Positions 34,539-43,647 are shown, numbered from the stretch's first letter. The stretch: DNA of 64,000 nt from Shimia sagamensis (GCF_900182745.1 NZ_FXTY01000004.1:310001-374000), one strand, 5' to 3'. Notes: a model not told the origin generated them from the letters alone. Translations and numbers: made by a program.

Positions 34539-36056
34539 GTGCGCCAACTTCCGCCTTTTGCTAGCCTGAGAGACTTTCTGGCTTGGTGCAAAGAGACCGA
34601 CCAATTTCAAGCCGTTACGGCCCCGGTCGCGGTGCGTCATCAGATGACCGCTGTGCATCGGCATGTGTTGGAGCGGGGCGGGCCAGTGTTGCAATTTGAT
34701 ACGCCGCAATCAGACGCGGGACGCAGATTTGACATGCCAGTGGTGACAAATCTGTTTGGCACCTCCGAACGGGTGGCCGCAGGGCTGGGCATTTCTTTAG
34801 AGAATGTCTCAGAGCTGGGACATTTCTTGGCAGCACTTCGGGCGCCAACACCCCCGGACGGCTTGCGGGATGCGCTGTCGCGTTGGCCGATGCTGAAAGC
34901 CGCACTTAATACGCGGCCCAAGACGGTGCGATCCGCGCCTGTTCAACAGATTGTGCATGAAGGCGCAGCGGTGGATCTTGGAAAAATTCCGGTGCAAACG
35001 CATTGGCCGGGGGACGGAGGGCCGCTGATCACCTGGCCAGTTGTGATCACCAAACCTTGTGGCGTGGAGGCCGCACAGGTGACCCAATATAACGCGGGGG
35101 TGTATCGCGCGCAGGTGCTCAACCGCGACAAGCTGATCATGCGGTGGCTGCCTCATCGCGGCGGCGCGGCGCATCATAGAAGCTGGGCACAAGCTGGGGA
35201 GCCAACCCCGGTGGCGGTGGTATTGGGTGCAGACCCCGCGACACTGTTGTCAGCCGCCTTGCCCTTGCCGGAAACCGTGTCGGAGCTGACCTTCGCCGGA
35301 GCGCTCAATGGGCAACGGCCTGCGATGGTTGCGGCCAAGACGGTGCCGTTGCTGGTGCCAGCAAATGCTGAAATTGTATTGGAAGGCTATGTTTCGCAGA
35401 CAGAGACAGCGCCGGAGGGCCCATTTGGCGATCACACTGGCTACTATAACAAGGCGGAGCCGTTCCCAGTGATGCAAGTCACAGCAGTGACCCACCGCAA
35501 AGACCCGCTTTATTTGTCGACCTATACGGGGCGGCCTCCGGATGAGCCTGCGGTGATTGGAGAGGTGTTCAACCATCTGGCACTGCCAACCATTCAAGCA
35601 CAGATCCCGGAAATCCGCGACGTATGGCTGCCGCCAGCAGCCTGTTCATACCGCATGGCGGTTATCAGCATCGACAAGCGTTATCCCGGTCAAGCCCGTC
35701 GCGTGATGATGGCGCTGTGGGGGATGCTGCCGCAGTTCAGCTACACCAAGATGATTGTGGTGGTGGACGACGACATCGATGTGCGCAATTGGGACGACAT
35801 TGCCTGGGCATTGGCCAGCCGGATGGATCCGGGGCGCGATGTCTTGCAACTTGAAAACACACCCATGGACTATCTGGACTTTGCCTCGCCAGAGCCCGGA
35901 TTGGCCGGAAAAATTGGCCTTGATGCCACCATCAAAATTGAGAGTGAGACCCGCCGTGATTGGGGCGCTGTCATGCACACAGCGCCAGCGGACGCGGCCT
36001 TTGCGGAAAGCCTCGTTGCTCAGGTGATGCCAGGGCTCAAAAAGGACGCAAAATGA
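34539..36056 (+). CDS. ubiD: UbiD-family decarboxylase
   Basis: A 505-residue UbiD (E. coli UbiD is about 497). Visible features are SLRDFLAWC at the start, the prFMN-site region PEGPFGDHTGYYN, and the catalytic-region Glu/Arg motifs around EIRDVWLPPAACSYRMAV. It decarboxylates polyprenyl-4-hydroxybenzoate using prenylated FMN from UbiX. The frame is open from 34287, but that stretch is antisense to ubiT; the GTG at 34539 with upstream ACAGGA is the likely start. Its stop overlaps the ubiX start (ATGA). Confidence 0.92.
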   Translation: MRQLPPFASLRDFLAWCKETDQFQAVTAPVAVRHQMTAVHRHVLERGGPVLQFDTPQSDAGRRFDMPVVTNLFGTSERVAAGLGISLENVSELGHFLAALRAPTPPDGLRDALSRWPMLKAALNTRPKTVRSAPVQQIVHEGAAVDLGKIPVQTHWPGDGGPLITWPVVITKPCGVEAAQVTQYNAGVYRAQVLNRDKLIMRWLPHRGGAAHHRSWAQAGEPTPVAVVLGADPATLLSAALPLPETVSELTFAGALNGQRPAMVAAKTVPLLVPANAEIVLEGYVSQTETAPEGPFGDHTGYYNKAEPFPVMQVTAVTHRKDPLYLSTYTGRPPDEPAVIGEVFNHLALPTIQAQIPEIRDVWLPPAACSYRMAVISIDKRYPGQARRVMMALWGMLPQFSYTKMIVVVDDDIDVRNWDDIAWALASRMDPGRDVLQLENTPMDYLDFASPEPGLAGKIGLDATIKIESETRRDWGAVMHTAPADAAFAESLVAQVMPGLKKDAK

Positions 36057-36628
36057 TGCGCAACGTAAGAGTGATCGTGGGGATTGCCGGCGCGTCAGGC
36101 GCGGCCTTAGGCGTTTCAGTGGTGCGTCAGTTGCGTGAAGTGGGTGCCGAGGTGGATTTGGTGGCCAGCGCGGCGGCTCAGCGCACATTGAAAGAGGAGG
36201 TCGGCCCAGACGCGTGGGACCACTTGAAGGCGCAGGCTTCGCAGGTTCACGACGTGCACAACATTGGCGCCAGCATTGCCTCGGGGTCCGTGCCTGTTGC
36301 GGGCATGATTGTCGCGCCGTGCTCCATGCGGTCGCTGGCCGCCATCGCTGCCGGGTTGGATGACAATCTGCTGACCCGCGCAGCTGGCGTGCAGTTAAAG
36401 GAGCGCAGGCGGTTGGTGTTACTGGCCCGCGAGGCCCCACTGACGTTGGCGCATCTCAGGAACATGACATCGGTGACCGAAATGGGGGCGATTGTGATGC
36501 CACCGGTGCCCGCGTTTTACCTGAACCCAACGTCGGTGAACCAGATCGTGGATCAACTGGCCGCGCGCGCAATCGACGTTCTGGGCATTGGGGGTGGTCT
36601 TGCAGATCAATGGCAAGAGACGGTCTGA
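36053..36628 (+). CDS. ubiX: Flavin prenyltransferase UbiX
   Basis: A 191-residue flavoprotein with VGIAGASGAALG near the N-terminus, the SGSVPVAGMIVAPCSMRSLAAIAAGLDDNLLTRAAGVQLKERRRLVLLAREAPL core, and the C-terminal PPVPAFYLNPTSVNQIVDQLAARAIDVLGI. It makes prenyl-FMN for UbiD. Directly coupled to ubiD. Confidence 0.95.
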   Translation: MMRNVRVIVGIAGASGAALGVSVVRQLREVGAEVDLVASAAAQRTLKEEVGPDAWDHLKAQASQVHDVHNIGASIASGSVPVAGMIVAPCSMRSLAAIAAGLDDNLLTRAAGVQLKERRRLVLLAREAPLTLAHLRNMTSVTEMGAIVMPPVPAFYLNPTSVNQIVDQLAARAIDVLGIGGGLADQWQETV

Positions 36629-36677
36629 TCCAAGGCGGCTGAATGGGACGCGAGATTGTTGGGGCTGCCCAAAATCT

Positions 36678-37502
36678 CTAATCAAGCCCGACACACATGG
36701 TCCTGGCCGTTTCATGGCCAAGTGACGGCTGCATATTTGGCACCGGGCTCACCATTTTGCTGCCCGTTACGGGATCGGCGTAGACACGCGTGCGCAGACC
36801 ATACACCTGCTCGACAAGCTCTGGCGTCAGGATTTGGTTTGGGGTGCCCGTCGCGTACAGCCGCCCATCTTTCATCACCACAAGGTTGGTGGCAAACCGC
36901 GCGGCGTGACCGATGTCATGCAGAACCGCCACAATGGTTTTTCCAGCCGCGTGCAGGGTCTCGGTTAGCTCTAAGACTTCATATTGGTATTTGATGTCCA
37001 GAAAACTTGTGGGTTCATCCAGCAGCACATAAGGCGTGTCCTGTGCCACACACATGGCCAAAAACGCCCGCTGACGCTGCCCTCCTGAAAGCTCACTCAC
37101 CATGCGATCGCGCAAATCTGCAATCGCCACAGCTTCCAGCGCGGCTTCGATTTTTTCCTGATCAGTGCGGCTGCGTACACCAAACAGATTTTGATGTGGC
37201 GCACGGCCGTAACCAACCAATTGCCCGACGCTGATCCCGGGAGGCACCACAGGATGCTGAGGCAACACCGCAACCTGCCGCGCAATGGCTTTGGTGGGTT
37301 CACGTGCTGTATCTCGCCCCGAAATCCGCACTGTACCGGCACTCAATGGCAGTTGGCGCGCAATGGTTTTAAGCAAAGTGGATTTTCCGCAACCGTTTGG
37401 TCCAATCAGTGCGGTTAATTCACCGGCCTTGATGGTGGCGGTTACCTGATCCAGCATGAACCCGCCATATCCGGCACGAATATCAGTCAACTCAATGCTC
37501 AT
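36678..37502 (-). CDS. Iron-siderophore ABC transporter ATP-binding protein (FecE type)
   Basis: A 274-residue ATPase: Walker A GPNGCGKST, LPQHPVVPPGISVGQLVGYGRAPH (FecE-like), signature LSGGQRQRAFLA, Walker B VLLDEPTSFLD and switch LHDIGHA. The FepC/FecE-type Q-loop and C-terminus point to siderophore or haem uptake. ATG overlaps the stop of the upstream permease (ATGA); it is the last gene of the four-gene importer. Confidence 0.92.
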   Translation of the reverse strand: MSIELTDIRAGYGGFMLDQVTATIKAGELTALIGPNGCGKSTLLKTIARQLPLSAGTVRISGRDTAREPTKAIARQVAVLPQHPVVPPGISVGQLVGYGRAPHQNLFGVRSRTDQEKIEAALEAVAIADLRDRMVSELSGGQRQRAFLAMCVAQDTPYVLLDEPTSFLDIKYQYEVLELTETLHAAGKTIVAVLHDIGHAARFATNLVVMKDGRLYATGTPNQILTPELVEQVYGLRTRVYADPVTGSKMVSPVPNMQPSLGHETARTMCVGLD

Positions 37503-38494
37503 TCGCGCGTCTCCATGCGGCTGGTCAAAAGGATAAAAACAAAGAATGGCGCGCCAAACAGAGCCGTCAGAATGCCGGCGGAAATTTCCAACGGCGGCAC
37601 CAACACGCGACCTGTTGCGTCTGCCAAGACCACCAGAAGCGCCCCTATCAGCATCGCTGTGGGCAAAAGCACCCCATGACGCCCACCCACCAACTGCCGG
37701 GCAATATGGGGGGCCATCAGCCCCACAAAGCCAATGACACCCACCACACTGACTGAGATCGAGGCCAGCAAGGTGGCAATCGCCAAAAGTACAAAGCGCT
37801 CCAGCCGTACATTCACGCCCAGCGCCGTGGCTTGTGATGTGCCCAAGCGCATAAGGTCCAGTCGGAAGAAAAGGCACAGACAGAGTGCGGACAAAAGCGA
37901 CAGGAATGGCCAAACTGCGGACAAATGCTGCCAACCGCGCGCCCAAAGGGATCCAGTGAGCCAAACCAAAGGTGCGGAAATTTCAAATGTGCTGGCGGTG
38001 ACCATAATGAAATCTACCCCTGCGTCGCAGACCAATCCCACCGCAATGCCAACAAGAATCAACCGCTCCGGCGACATCGGGCGCAGGGCCGAAAGGCCGT
38101 AAATTGTTCCTGCTGCCAGCGTCCCGCCCAGCAAAGCGACCAAAGGCAACCAGGCCAAAGCCAAGTCCGGCGCCAGCGACGTGCCCAGCAAAACCGCCAG
38201 AGCCGCCCCCGAGTTGATGCCGATGATCTTGGGGCTGGCCAGTGCATTGCGCAAAAGCGCCTGCACAATAACGCCTGACAGGGCCATCGCTCCGCCGGTG
38301 AGCACGGCCAGTAAACTGCGTGGCAACCGCGACCGATTGATGATGAACCTCTGCTGATCGCCGTCCAGATCAAACAAAGTATTGATGATCACAGATGCCG
38401 GTATCTTCACCGCCCCAACAGAGAGCGACCAGACAAAGGCCAGCGTCAACAGGAGGACCAAAGAAGGCAGAGTGATCCGCGCGCGTCTGGTCAT
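37499..38494 (-). CDS. Iron-siderophore ABC transporter permease (FecD type)
   Basis: A 331-residue FecCD-family permease with about ten TM helices. INRSRLPRSLLAVLTGGAMALSGVIVQALLRNALASPKIIGINSGA is the family signature near the N-terminus, and GLMAPHIARQLVGGRHGVLLP is the ATPase-contact loop. Both ends overlap neighbours by 4 bp (ATGA), so it is tightly coupled with the other subunits. Confidence 0.92.
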   Translation of the reverse strand: MTRRARITLPSLVLLLTLAFVWSLSVGAVKIPASVIINTLFDLDGDQQRFIINRSRLPRSLLAVLTGGAMALSGVIVQALLRNALASPKIIGINSGAALAVLLGTSLAPDLALAWLPLVALLGGTLAAGTIYGLSALRPMSPERLILVGIAVGLVCDAGVDFIMVTASTFEISAPLVWLTGSLWARGWQHLSAVWPFLSLLSALCLCLFFRLDLMRLGTSQATALGVNVRLERFVLLAIATLLASISVSVVGVIGFVGLMAPHIARQLVGGRHGVLLPTAMLIGALLVVLADATGRVLVPPLEISAGILTALFGAPFFVFILLTSRMETRE

Positions 38495-39498
38495 GACAGA
38501 TCTCGCGCAAATACGGTCTGCCATAGAAACCAAGGGGCTCCAATCAGGGCGACAACCACGCCAACCGGTGCTTCAACCGGCGCAGTCAAAACTTTGGACA
38601 CCCCATCCGCATACAACATGAGCGCTGCGCCAAGCAGGGCCGAAACGGGCACCAAAATGCGATGGTCGCCCCCAAATAGCAGCTTTGCAAGATGTGGCAC
38701 CACAAGTCCAACAAAGGCAATTGGTCCCGCAACTGATACGCTGACACCGGTCAAGGCAGCGGCTATCAAAGTGCCCAACAACAGAGTGATGCGTGAATCT
38801 GCCCCAAGCCCTTGGGCGGACGCTTGTCCAAGGGCCATCAAATTCAATCTTTGTGACAAGGCAAGCGCCGCAAACAATCCCGGCAAGCCCCACAGGGCCA
38901 AACGCCGCACCGCGGGCCATCGAATGTCGGTGATATCCCCGACGGTCCACCGCACCACTGACCGTGCCAATTCATCCTCAAGGGTGAAGGCAAAACGGAC
39001 CATGGCGTAAGAAAACGCCCCAACAGCCACACCGCCAAGTACGAGACGCAAGGAGTCCATACGTCCGGTAAATCCTCCGGAGATGGCAAAGGTCACAACA
39101 CCTGCGCCAAACGCCCCCACAAGGGCCATTACCTGTAAAGGAACGCCGCTAAACAGGGGCAACACCAACCCAAGAGACAGGCCAAGGGCGGCGCCTTGGT
39201 TCAGCCCCAAGATTGCAGGTGACGCCAGCGGATTGCGTGTCGCTGCTTGCAAGATCAAACCTGACAGGGACAAGTTGAGCCCCAACAGCGTCGCCGCAAA
39301 CATGCGTGGCGCCCGGGTGTCATAGATGACCGTCGCCGCAATCCCCTCCGGCGCCCAGAGATCGGTCAGCCCAACGTCTGATCGTCCCCCGGTTGCCAAG
39401 GAGAACAGCGCACCACTGAACAGCACCGCCAAGGCCAGCCCAACGGCCAGCCCGCGCGGAAGCTTACCCGCGCCATGCGCTGTTACGGAATGGCTCAC
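38491..39498 (-). CDS. Iron-siderophore ABC transporter permease (FecC type)
   Basis: A 335-residue FecCD-family permease paralogous to its neighbour. It carries TRAPRMFAATLLGLNLSLSGLILQAATRNPLASPAILGLNQGAALG-like signature parts and the GLVVPHLAKLLFGGDHRILVPVSALLGA loop. The GTG start overlaps the binding-protein stop (GTGA). Two paralogous permeases suggest a heterodimeric membrane unit. Confidence 0.92.
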   Translation of the reverse strand: MSHSVTAHGAGKLPRGLAVGLALAVLFSGALFSLATGGRSDVGLTDLWAPEGIAATVIYDTRAPRMFAATLLGLNLSLSGLILQAATRNPLASPAILGLNQGAALGLSLGLVLPLFSGVPLQVMALVGAFGAGVVTFAISGGFTGRMDSLRLVLGGVAVGAFSYAMVRFAFTLEDELARSVVRWTVGDITDIRWPAVRRLALWGLPGLFAALALSQRLNLMALGQASAQGLGADSRITLLLGTLIAAALTGVSVSVAGPIAFVGLVVPHLAKLLFGGDHRILVPVSALLGAALMLYADGVSKVLTAPVEAPVGVVVALIGAPWFLWQTVFARDLS

Positions 39499-40418
39499 TC
39501 AAGCGCGTCCATGATTCTGACGACATCCGCGGCGGTCATCTCTGCTGCCAACATGCCGCGCAGGCGCGACCAATTGTGCGCGGTCACAGGAAGCACCTGA
39601 TCAGCTTTTACCGAAGTCAGGTTCTCATAAAGGGTTTCACCAGCCCAGCCGTCCACAAAACTGGGGTCGGCATAGGCGCCAACCAGCAGGAGATCGGGGT
39701 CAATCTCCGACAGTTGCTCAAGCGTGGTCGGCACATACACCTTTTCATAAACCGCGCCATCAGCGGTTTCCATGTTGCTGTCAAAACCGAACATTTCCAG
39801 CAGAGACCCATTGTAGGAGCGGGGAGAATGCAACCACAGACCCTTGGCATTGGTCACGCCAAACTGTGCTGCAATGCCTTCTGCTTTTGGTTTGATCTGA
39901 GCGACATACTCCGCCATCGTCGCCTTATGCGCTGTGATCCGCGCCTCCATTTCGACGGATTTTCCAATCGCTGTGCCAATCGCGGCCATCTGCGCGACTG
40001 ATGCGTGGTAGTCTCCACCAAGGCTGTCCAGAACAATTGTCGGCGCAATTTCTGACAGAGTGTCATAAGCCGCCGTGTGGCGGGTTTTATCGGCAATGAT
40101 CAGGTCTGGCTGAAGCGATGCAATGATCTCTAGACTTGGCGTTTTGCGTGTTCCAACAGACACCCAGTCGTCGCCAATCACATCGATGTAAGGCGCGATG
40201 ACACGGTCTCGTTTGCCGTCATCGGCCAGGCCAACCGGCGCAACGCCAACAGAGGCCAAAGCGTCGATGTAGCTGAATTCCAGAACCACAATGCGTTTTG
40301 GGTCATCTGGCACGTCAGTGGTGCCCAATTCATGGGTAATATCACGCGCCAGCACAGGGCTCGCCAGCGCAATCAGCGCAGCTGAAAAAACAGGTAGAAG
40401 TTTGAAAGTATAGGCCAT
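39495..40418 (-). CDS. Iron-siderophore ABC transporter substrate-binding protein
   Basis: A 307-residue FecB/FhuD-type binding protein. A signal peptide (hydrophobic run ending SPVLA before RDITHELG) directs export. The two lobes are joined by a long helix, typical of class III binding proteins, with KRIVVLEFSYIDALASVGVAPVGLAD and LQPDLIIADKTRHTAAYDTLSEIAPTIVLDS motifs. No lipobox is seen, so it is a soluble periplasmic protein. First gene of the importer, with a good promoter just upstream. Confidence 0.92.
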   Translation of the reverse strand: MAYTFKLLPVFSAALIALASPVLARDITHELGTTDVPDDPKRIVVLEFSYIDALASVGVAPVGLADDGKRDRVIAPYIDVIGDDWVSVGTRKTPSLEIIASLQPDLIIADKTRHTAAYDTLSEIAPTIVLDSLGGDYHASVAQMAAIGTAIGKSVEMEARITAHKATMAEYVAQIKPKAEGIAAQFGVTNAKGLWLHSPRSYNGSLLEMFGFDSNMETADGAVYEKVYVPTTLEQLSEIDPDLLLVGAYADPSFVDGWAGETLYENLTSVKADQVLPVTAHNWSRLRGMLAAEMTAADVVRIMDALE

Positions 40419-40479
40419 TTATCCCTCCATGACACAAGCAGGTGACTGGCGGAGGCATAACCTTGGCTGATCTGGAGCG

Positions 40480-40508
40480 GTTATCTGAATCCTGAAAATT
40501 TTTGTCAA
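40480..40508 (-). promoter_or_regulatory. Sigma70-like promoter of the iron importer
   Basis: On the minus strand a consensus TTGACA (40508-40503) is followed after exactly 17 bp by GATAAC (40485-40480), giving a leader of about 55 nt before the binding-protein start. Confidence 0.6.
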
Positions 40509-40527
40509 GAGATTGAATTTACTCTTG
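40506..40527. promoter_or_regulatory. Inverted repeat CAAGAG-N10-CTCTTG at the importer promoter
   Basis: CAAGAG (40506-40511) and CTCTTG (40522-40527) form a perfect 6-bp inverted repeat with a 10-bp spacer. One arm overlaps the -35 element of the importer promoter, so it may be an operator. It does not look like a standard Fur, RirA or Irr box. Confidence 0.4.
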
Positions 40528-40830
40528 GCCTGATGTGTTTGTGCATTATTGACCGCCTTAAAGGCGGGATTGGTTTGGCTTTGCCTATTTTTCGGTTGGG
40601 CTGCATCGTCTACGCGATCGTTAGACAAGACGGCGTCGCCTCGGACTTGCCCCCCAACGTTGATTTTAACCTGAGTCGCTTGAAATTCACGCCGGAAACC
40701 CCACGCCATTCTGGTCTGAAAATGGTGTCTGAGGTGTCTTATCAGCGAAAAAAATCAGGTCACGGCGCTCAAAATAGTGTTTCTGTTGAAAGTGCTACAG
40801 AGTTTTGGGGTGGCACATCATTCGTCAGGG
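40528..40830. other. Intergenic stretch without a supportable gene
   Basis: Between the iron importer promoter and the sugar-operon promoter. A short plus-strand open frame (about 40533-40919) has no family-like composition or ribosome-binding site and is rejected. A compact hairpin CCGCC/GGCGG (40553-40567) is present with no T-run. I see no tRNA or convincing small RNA. Confidence 0.5.
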
Positions 40831-40859
40831 TTGACATAAATTTCCGTTATGTGAATTAT
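40831..40859 (+). promoter_or_regulatory. Sigma70-like promoter of the SorC-linked catabolic operon
   Basis: Consensus TTGACA (40831-40836), 17-bp spacer, AATTAT (40854-40859, four of six to consensus); TATATT at 40857-40862 is an alternative -10. The leader to the binding-protein ATG would be about 100 nt. A palindrome lies between and over these elements. Confidence 0.5.
40834..40852. promoter_or_regulatory. Candidate operator ACATAA-N7-TTATGT
   Basis: A perfect 6-bp inverted repeat (40834-40839 and 40847-40852) covers the spacer of the operon promoter, where a bound protein would block RNA polymerase. The SorC-family regulator encoded in the same operon is the natural candidate to bind here. 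Confidence 0.5.
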
Positions 40860-40963
40860 ATTTCATCGGTTGATATTTATTGCGGATTCGGGAGGGTGCG
40901 CGGGAAACCGGAAAAGTGAGGTGACTGTCATCTCTTTGATCCAATGCATGGGAGGAGTGTGTA

Positions 40964-41983
40964 ATGGGGATCTTTGGAAAGAAACTTATGGCGACCACGT
41001 TGATGGTGTCATCCTTGGCGATATCGGCAGGGTCGGCGCTTGCAGACGATGGTAAGCGTATCGCGTTCTTTGTTTCAGACTTGTCCAACGTGTTTCACCA
41101 GTCGCAAGCCGCGGCTGCTGAGAAATACGCGATGGAGGAGTATGGCGCGAAGGTTGTTGTGTTTGACGGTCAGGCCGACAGTGCGGTGATGACTCAAAAC
41201 GTTGATCAGGTTGTTGCTGGTGGCTTTGATGCAGCAACGTTGCACATTTGGGATGCTGAGGCGGCAACGCCTGGTGTGATGGACGCGCTGGACGAGGGCA
41301 TTGTCATGACCTCCTTCTTTAGCCCAATCACCGACACTGGCATTCCTACGGCCCGCAGCGATGAAGCATCGGTGTCGTTTGAAATGGGCGCCCAAATGGC
41401 GACCGCTTGGAAAGAGGCCCATCCAGACAAGCCAATTGTGATGGTGCAGCTTGGCTGGCCAAACCACACAGAGGTCAACTCTGGGCGTACAGCGCCGTTT
41501 GTTGAAGGTGTGTTGTCTGTGGATGCGTCGGCCGAAAACCTCGGCGCATTGGACTCCAGCAAAGGTCAGGAAGCGGCCAAGCAGATTATCGTGGACCTCT
41601 TGACCCAGCGTCCTGAAGTGAACCTGATCTACTCGGAAGCGTCAAACCTGACCGTTGGCACCATGGCGGGCCTGTCCCAGCTTGGGCGCGGCAAATTTGA
41701 AAACGGCAAGCCGTTGACAGAGATCGTGGCCAGCGTGGATTTTGACGCGGTTGAAGTTGACCACGTGTTTGATCCGAACTCGAGCCTGAAAGTGTCCATG
41801 GGTTTGCCACCGCTGGAAACAGCGATGGGCCGTATCGACCTGATTATGGACGTGCTTGAGGGTAAGGTTGCGCCGAAATCGGACACCGCTGAAGAGTTCT
41901 TCTACAAAGCGTATACCATTTCCAATTGGACAATGGACAAAGCTGATGCGGAGAAGTGGTTGGACAGCCAGTTCGGCGGATAA
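40964..41983 (+). CDS. Sugar-type ABC transporter substrate-binding protein
   Basis: A 339-residue periplasmic binding protein of the ribose/galactose (type I) class, with a signal peptide ending GSALA before DDGKRIAFFVSD. The fold shows two Rossmann lobes: VFHQSQAAAAEKYAMEEYGAKVVVFDGQADSAVMTQNVDQVVAGGFDAATLHIWD is the first lobe start. It is not evidently LsrB, whose ligand-binding residues differ. First gene of the operon, likely the most abundant product, and followed by a 152-bp gap with a hairpin. Confidence 0.88.
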   Translation: MGIFGKKLMATTLMVSSLAISAGSALADDGKRIAFFVSDLSNVFHQSQAAAAEKYAMEEYGAKVVVFDGQADSAVMTQNVDQVVAGGFDAATLHIWDAEAATPGVMDALDEGIVMTSFFSPITDTGIPTARSDEASVSFEMGAQMATAWKEAHPDKPIVMVQLGWPNHTEVNSGRTAPFVEGVLSVDASAENLGALDSSKGQEAAKQIIVDLLTQRPEVNLIYSEASNLTVGTMAGLSQLGRGKFENGKPLTEIVASVDFDAVEVDHVFDPNSSLKVSMGLPPLETAMGRIDLIMDVLEGKVAPKSDTAEEFFYKAYTISNWTMDKADAEKWLDSQFGG

Positions 41984-42065
41984 GTCCACACGAAGGCGGT
42001 TGGCGGTTCTGACGTGACCGGGGATGGGTCATAGGGATCGCCAGCTTGCCAGAACTATTTGAGCA

Positions 42066-42098
42066 TTGCGACAAACCCACAACGCTGAGGCGTCGCAA
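42066..42098 (+). repeat. Intercistronic hairpin after the binding-protein gene
   Basis: TTGCGAC (42066-42072) and GTCGCAA (42092-42098) form a 7-bp perfect stem with a 19-nt loop in the 152-bp gap between the binding-protein and ATPase genes. There is no T-run, so it may protect the upstream mRNA rather than terminate; this is the usual reason for high binding-protein yield. Confidence 0.4.
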
Positions 42099-42135
42099 GT
42101 CGAGATGAAGTGCTTCGAGCCAGGGGGAAGCAGGC

Positions 42136-43647
42136 ATGACCGAAGAGCAGAAAACATCGGTGCTCTCCGTTGATGGGCTGACAAAAGACTATCCGGGTGT
42201 CCGGGCTGTCGACAATGTCACATTTTCTATTCAAAACAGTGTGGTGCACTGTTTGGTTGGGGAGAACGGTGCGGGCAAATCAACGCTGGTTAAGATGCTG
42301 ACGGGCGCACTTGCGCCAACGGCCGGCGCGATGACGGTGAATGGTAAGGCTTACGTCCCCACCAGTCCGCAAGAGGCACGCGAGGGCGGGATAGCAACTT
42401 TGTTCCAAGAGCTGCACGTGGTTGACGAGCTGACAGTACTAGAGAACCTGACGTTGGGCATGGAGAAAAGTCGATTTGGGTTTTTTGTGAAGTCGGACCT
42501 TGAAGACCGAGTGACCCAGACTTTGGCCACGATTGAACCTGCCATTGATCCGGCTGCACGGGTGTCGACTTTGAGTGTCGCGCAAAAACAGATTGTTGAA
42601 ATTGCACGTGCGGCGTCATCCGGCGCAAACATTATCATTATGGATGAACCCACTGCGGCGCTATCAGAGCGCGAAGTGGAGCGTTTGTTCACGGTTATTC
42701 GGCGACTGCGCGAAAACAATGTCACTGTGATCTATATCTCTCACAAGCTGGACGAGATATTTGAGTTGGGTGACACGGTCACTGTCATGCGCGACGGCAA
42801 ACATATCACCACCTGCCCGCTGAGCGACGTGGACGGACGCGCGGAACTGATTGAAATGATGATCGGGCGGACGGTGTTTCAGAGCTATTCACCGCGCGGC
42901 AAGATCGGTGAAAAAGTGGTGCTCAAGGCCGAAGGTTTGAACACCAAACTTCTGAAAAATGTGTCCTTTGACATCAAAGAAGGTGAGATCATTGGGTTTT
43001 ATGGACTGGTTGGGGCCGGAAAAACCGAGGTGGCACGGGCGTTGTTTGGTGCGGACTCTTTTGATGGGAAAGTCACATTTCACGGCAAACCCGGCGGCAG
43101 GACACCTAAAGAAGCGATTGCCAAAGGCATCGCGCTGGTGCCGGAGGAACGCCGCACGCAGGGTCTGTTCACCAGTTTGACCATTCGTGAAAACGTGCCG
43201 GTGATGAACCTGCCAAGGGTGACGCAAAACGGTGTGTTCAAAGCTGAAGACGTGCGCACTGCGGCCCAGGAGTTTGTCACTCAGCTGGGCATCGCGACCA
43301 GCTCCATCGAGAAACACACGGAAAAGCTTTCTGGCGGAAATCAGCAAAAGGTTGTTCTGGCCAAGTGTCTGTTTTCGCAGGCAGACCTTCTGCTTCTGGA
43401 TGAGCCAACGCGCGGCGTGGATGTTGGTGCTAAGACTGAAATTTATGAAATCATCAAGGACCTGGCAAACGAAGGCAATGCGGTGGCGGTGTTTTCCTCG
43501 GAACTGGAAGAAGTTCTAGGCATTTGTGACCGTGTGTTCTTGATGTTTGACGGTTGTCTTCAAGAAGAAATCGAAAACGGCCCAAATGTGGATATCGCCC
43601 ATATTTTGAATGTGGTGACCGGTGGTCAAGACGAGGATGCACGATGA
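42136..43647 (+). CDS. Sugar ABC transporter ATP-binding protein (double ABC, RbsA/LsrA type)
   Basis: A 503-residue fused ATPase with two ABC domains. N-terminal: Walker A GENGAGKST, LSVAQKQIVEIARA signature, Walker B IIIMDEPTAALS. C-terminal: altered Walker A GLVGAGKTE, signature LSGGNQQKVVLAKC, Walker B LLLLDEPTRGVD. This is the CUT2 carbohydrate class. The stop overlaps the next permease start (ATGA). Confidence 0.94.
   Translation: MTEEQKTSVLSVDGLTKDYPGVRAVDNVTFSIQNSVVHCLVGENGAGKSTLVKMLTGALAPTAGAMTVNGKAYVPTSPQEAREGGIATLFQELHVVDELTVLENLTLGMEKSRFGFFVKSDLEDRVTQTLATIEPAIDPAARVSTLSVAQKQIVEIARAASSGANIIIMDEPTAALSEREVERLFTVIRRLRENNVTVIYISHKLDEIFELGDTVTVMRDGKHITTCPLSDVDGRAELIEMMIGRTVFQSYSPRGKIGEKVVLKAEGLNTKLLKNVSFDIKEGEIIGFYGLVGAGKTEVARALFGADSFDGKVTFHGKPGGRTPKEAIAKGIALVPEERRTQGLFTSLTIRENVPVMNLPRVTQNGVFKAEDVRTAAQEFVTQLGIATSSIEKHTEKLSGGNQQKVVLAKCLFSQADLLLLDEPTRGVDVGAKTEIYEIIKDLANEGNAVAVFSSELEEVLGICDRVFLMFDGCLQEEIENGPNVDIAHILNVVTGGQDEDAR

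Noticed and set aside
40533-40919. Plus-strand open frame of 128 codons in the gap before the catabolic operon
   Set aside because: No ribosome-binding site or family-like composition; it overlaps the operon promoter and palindrome.
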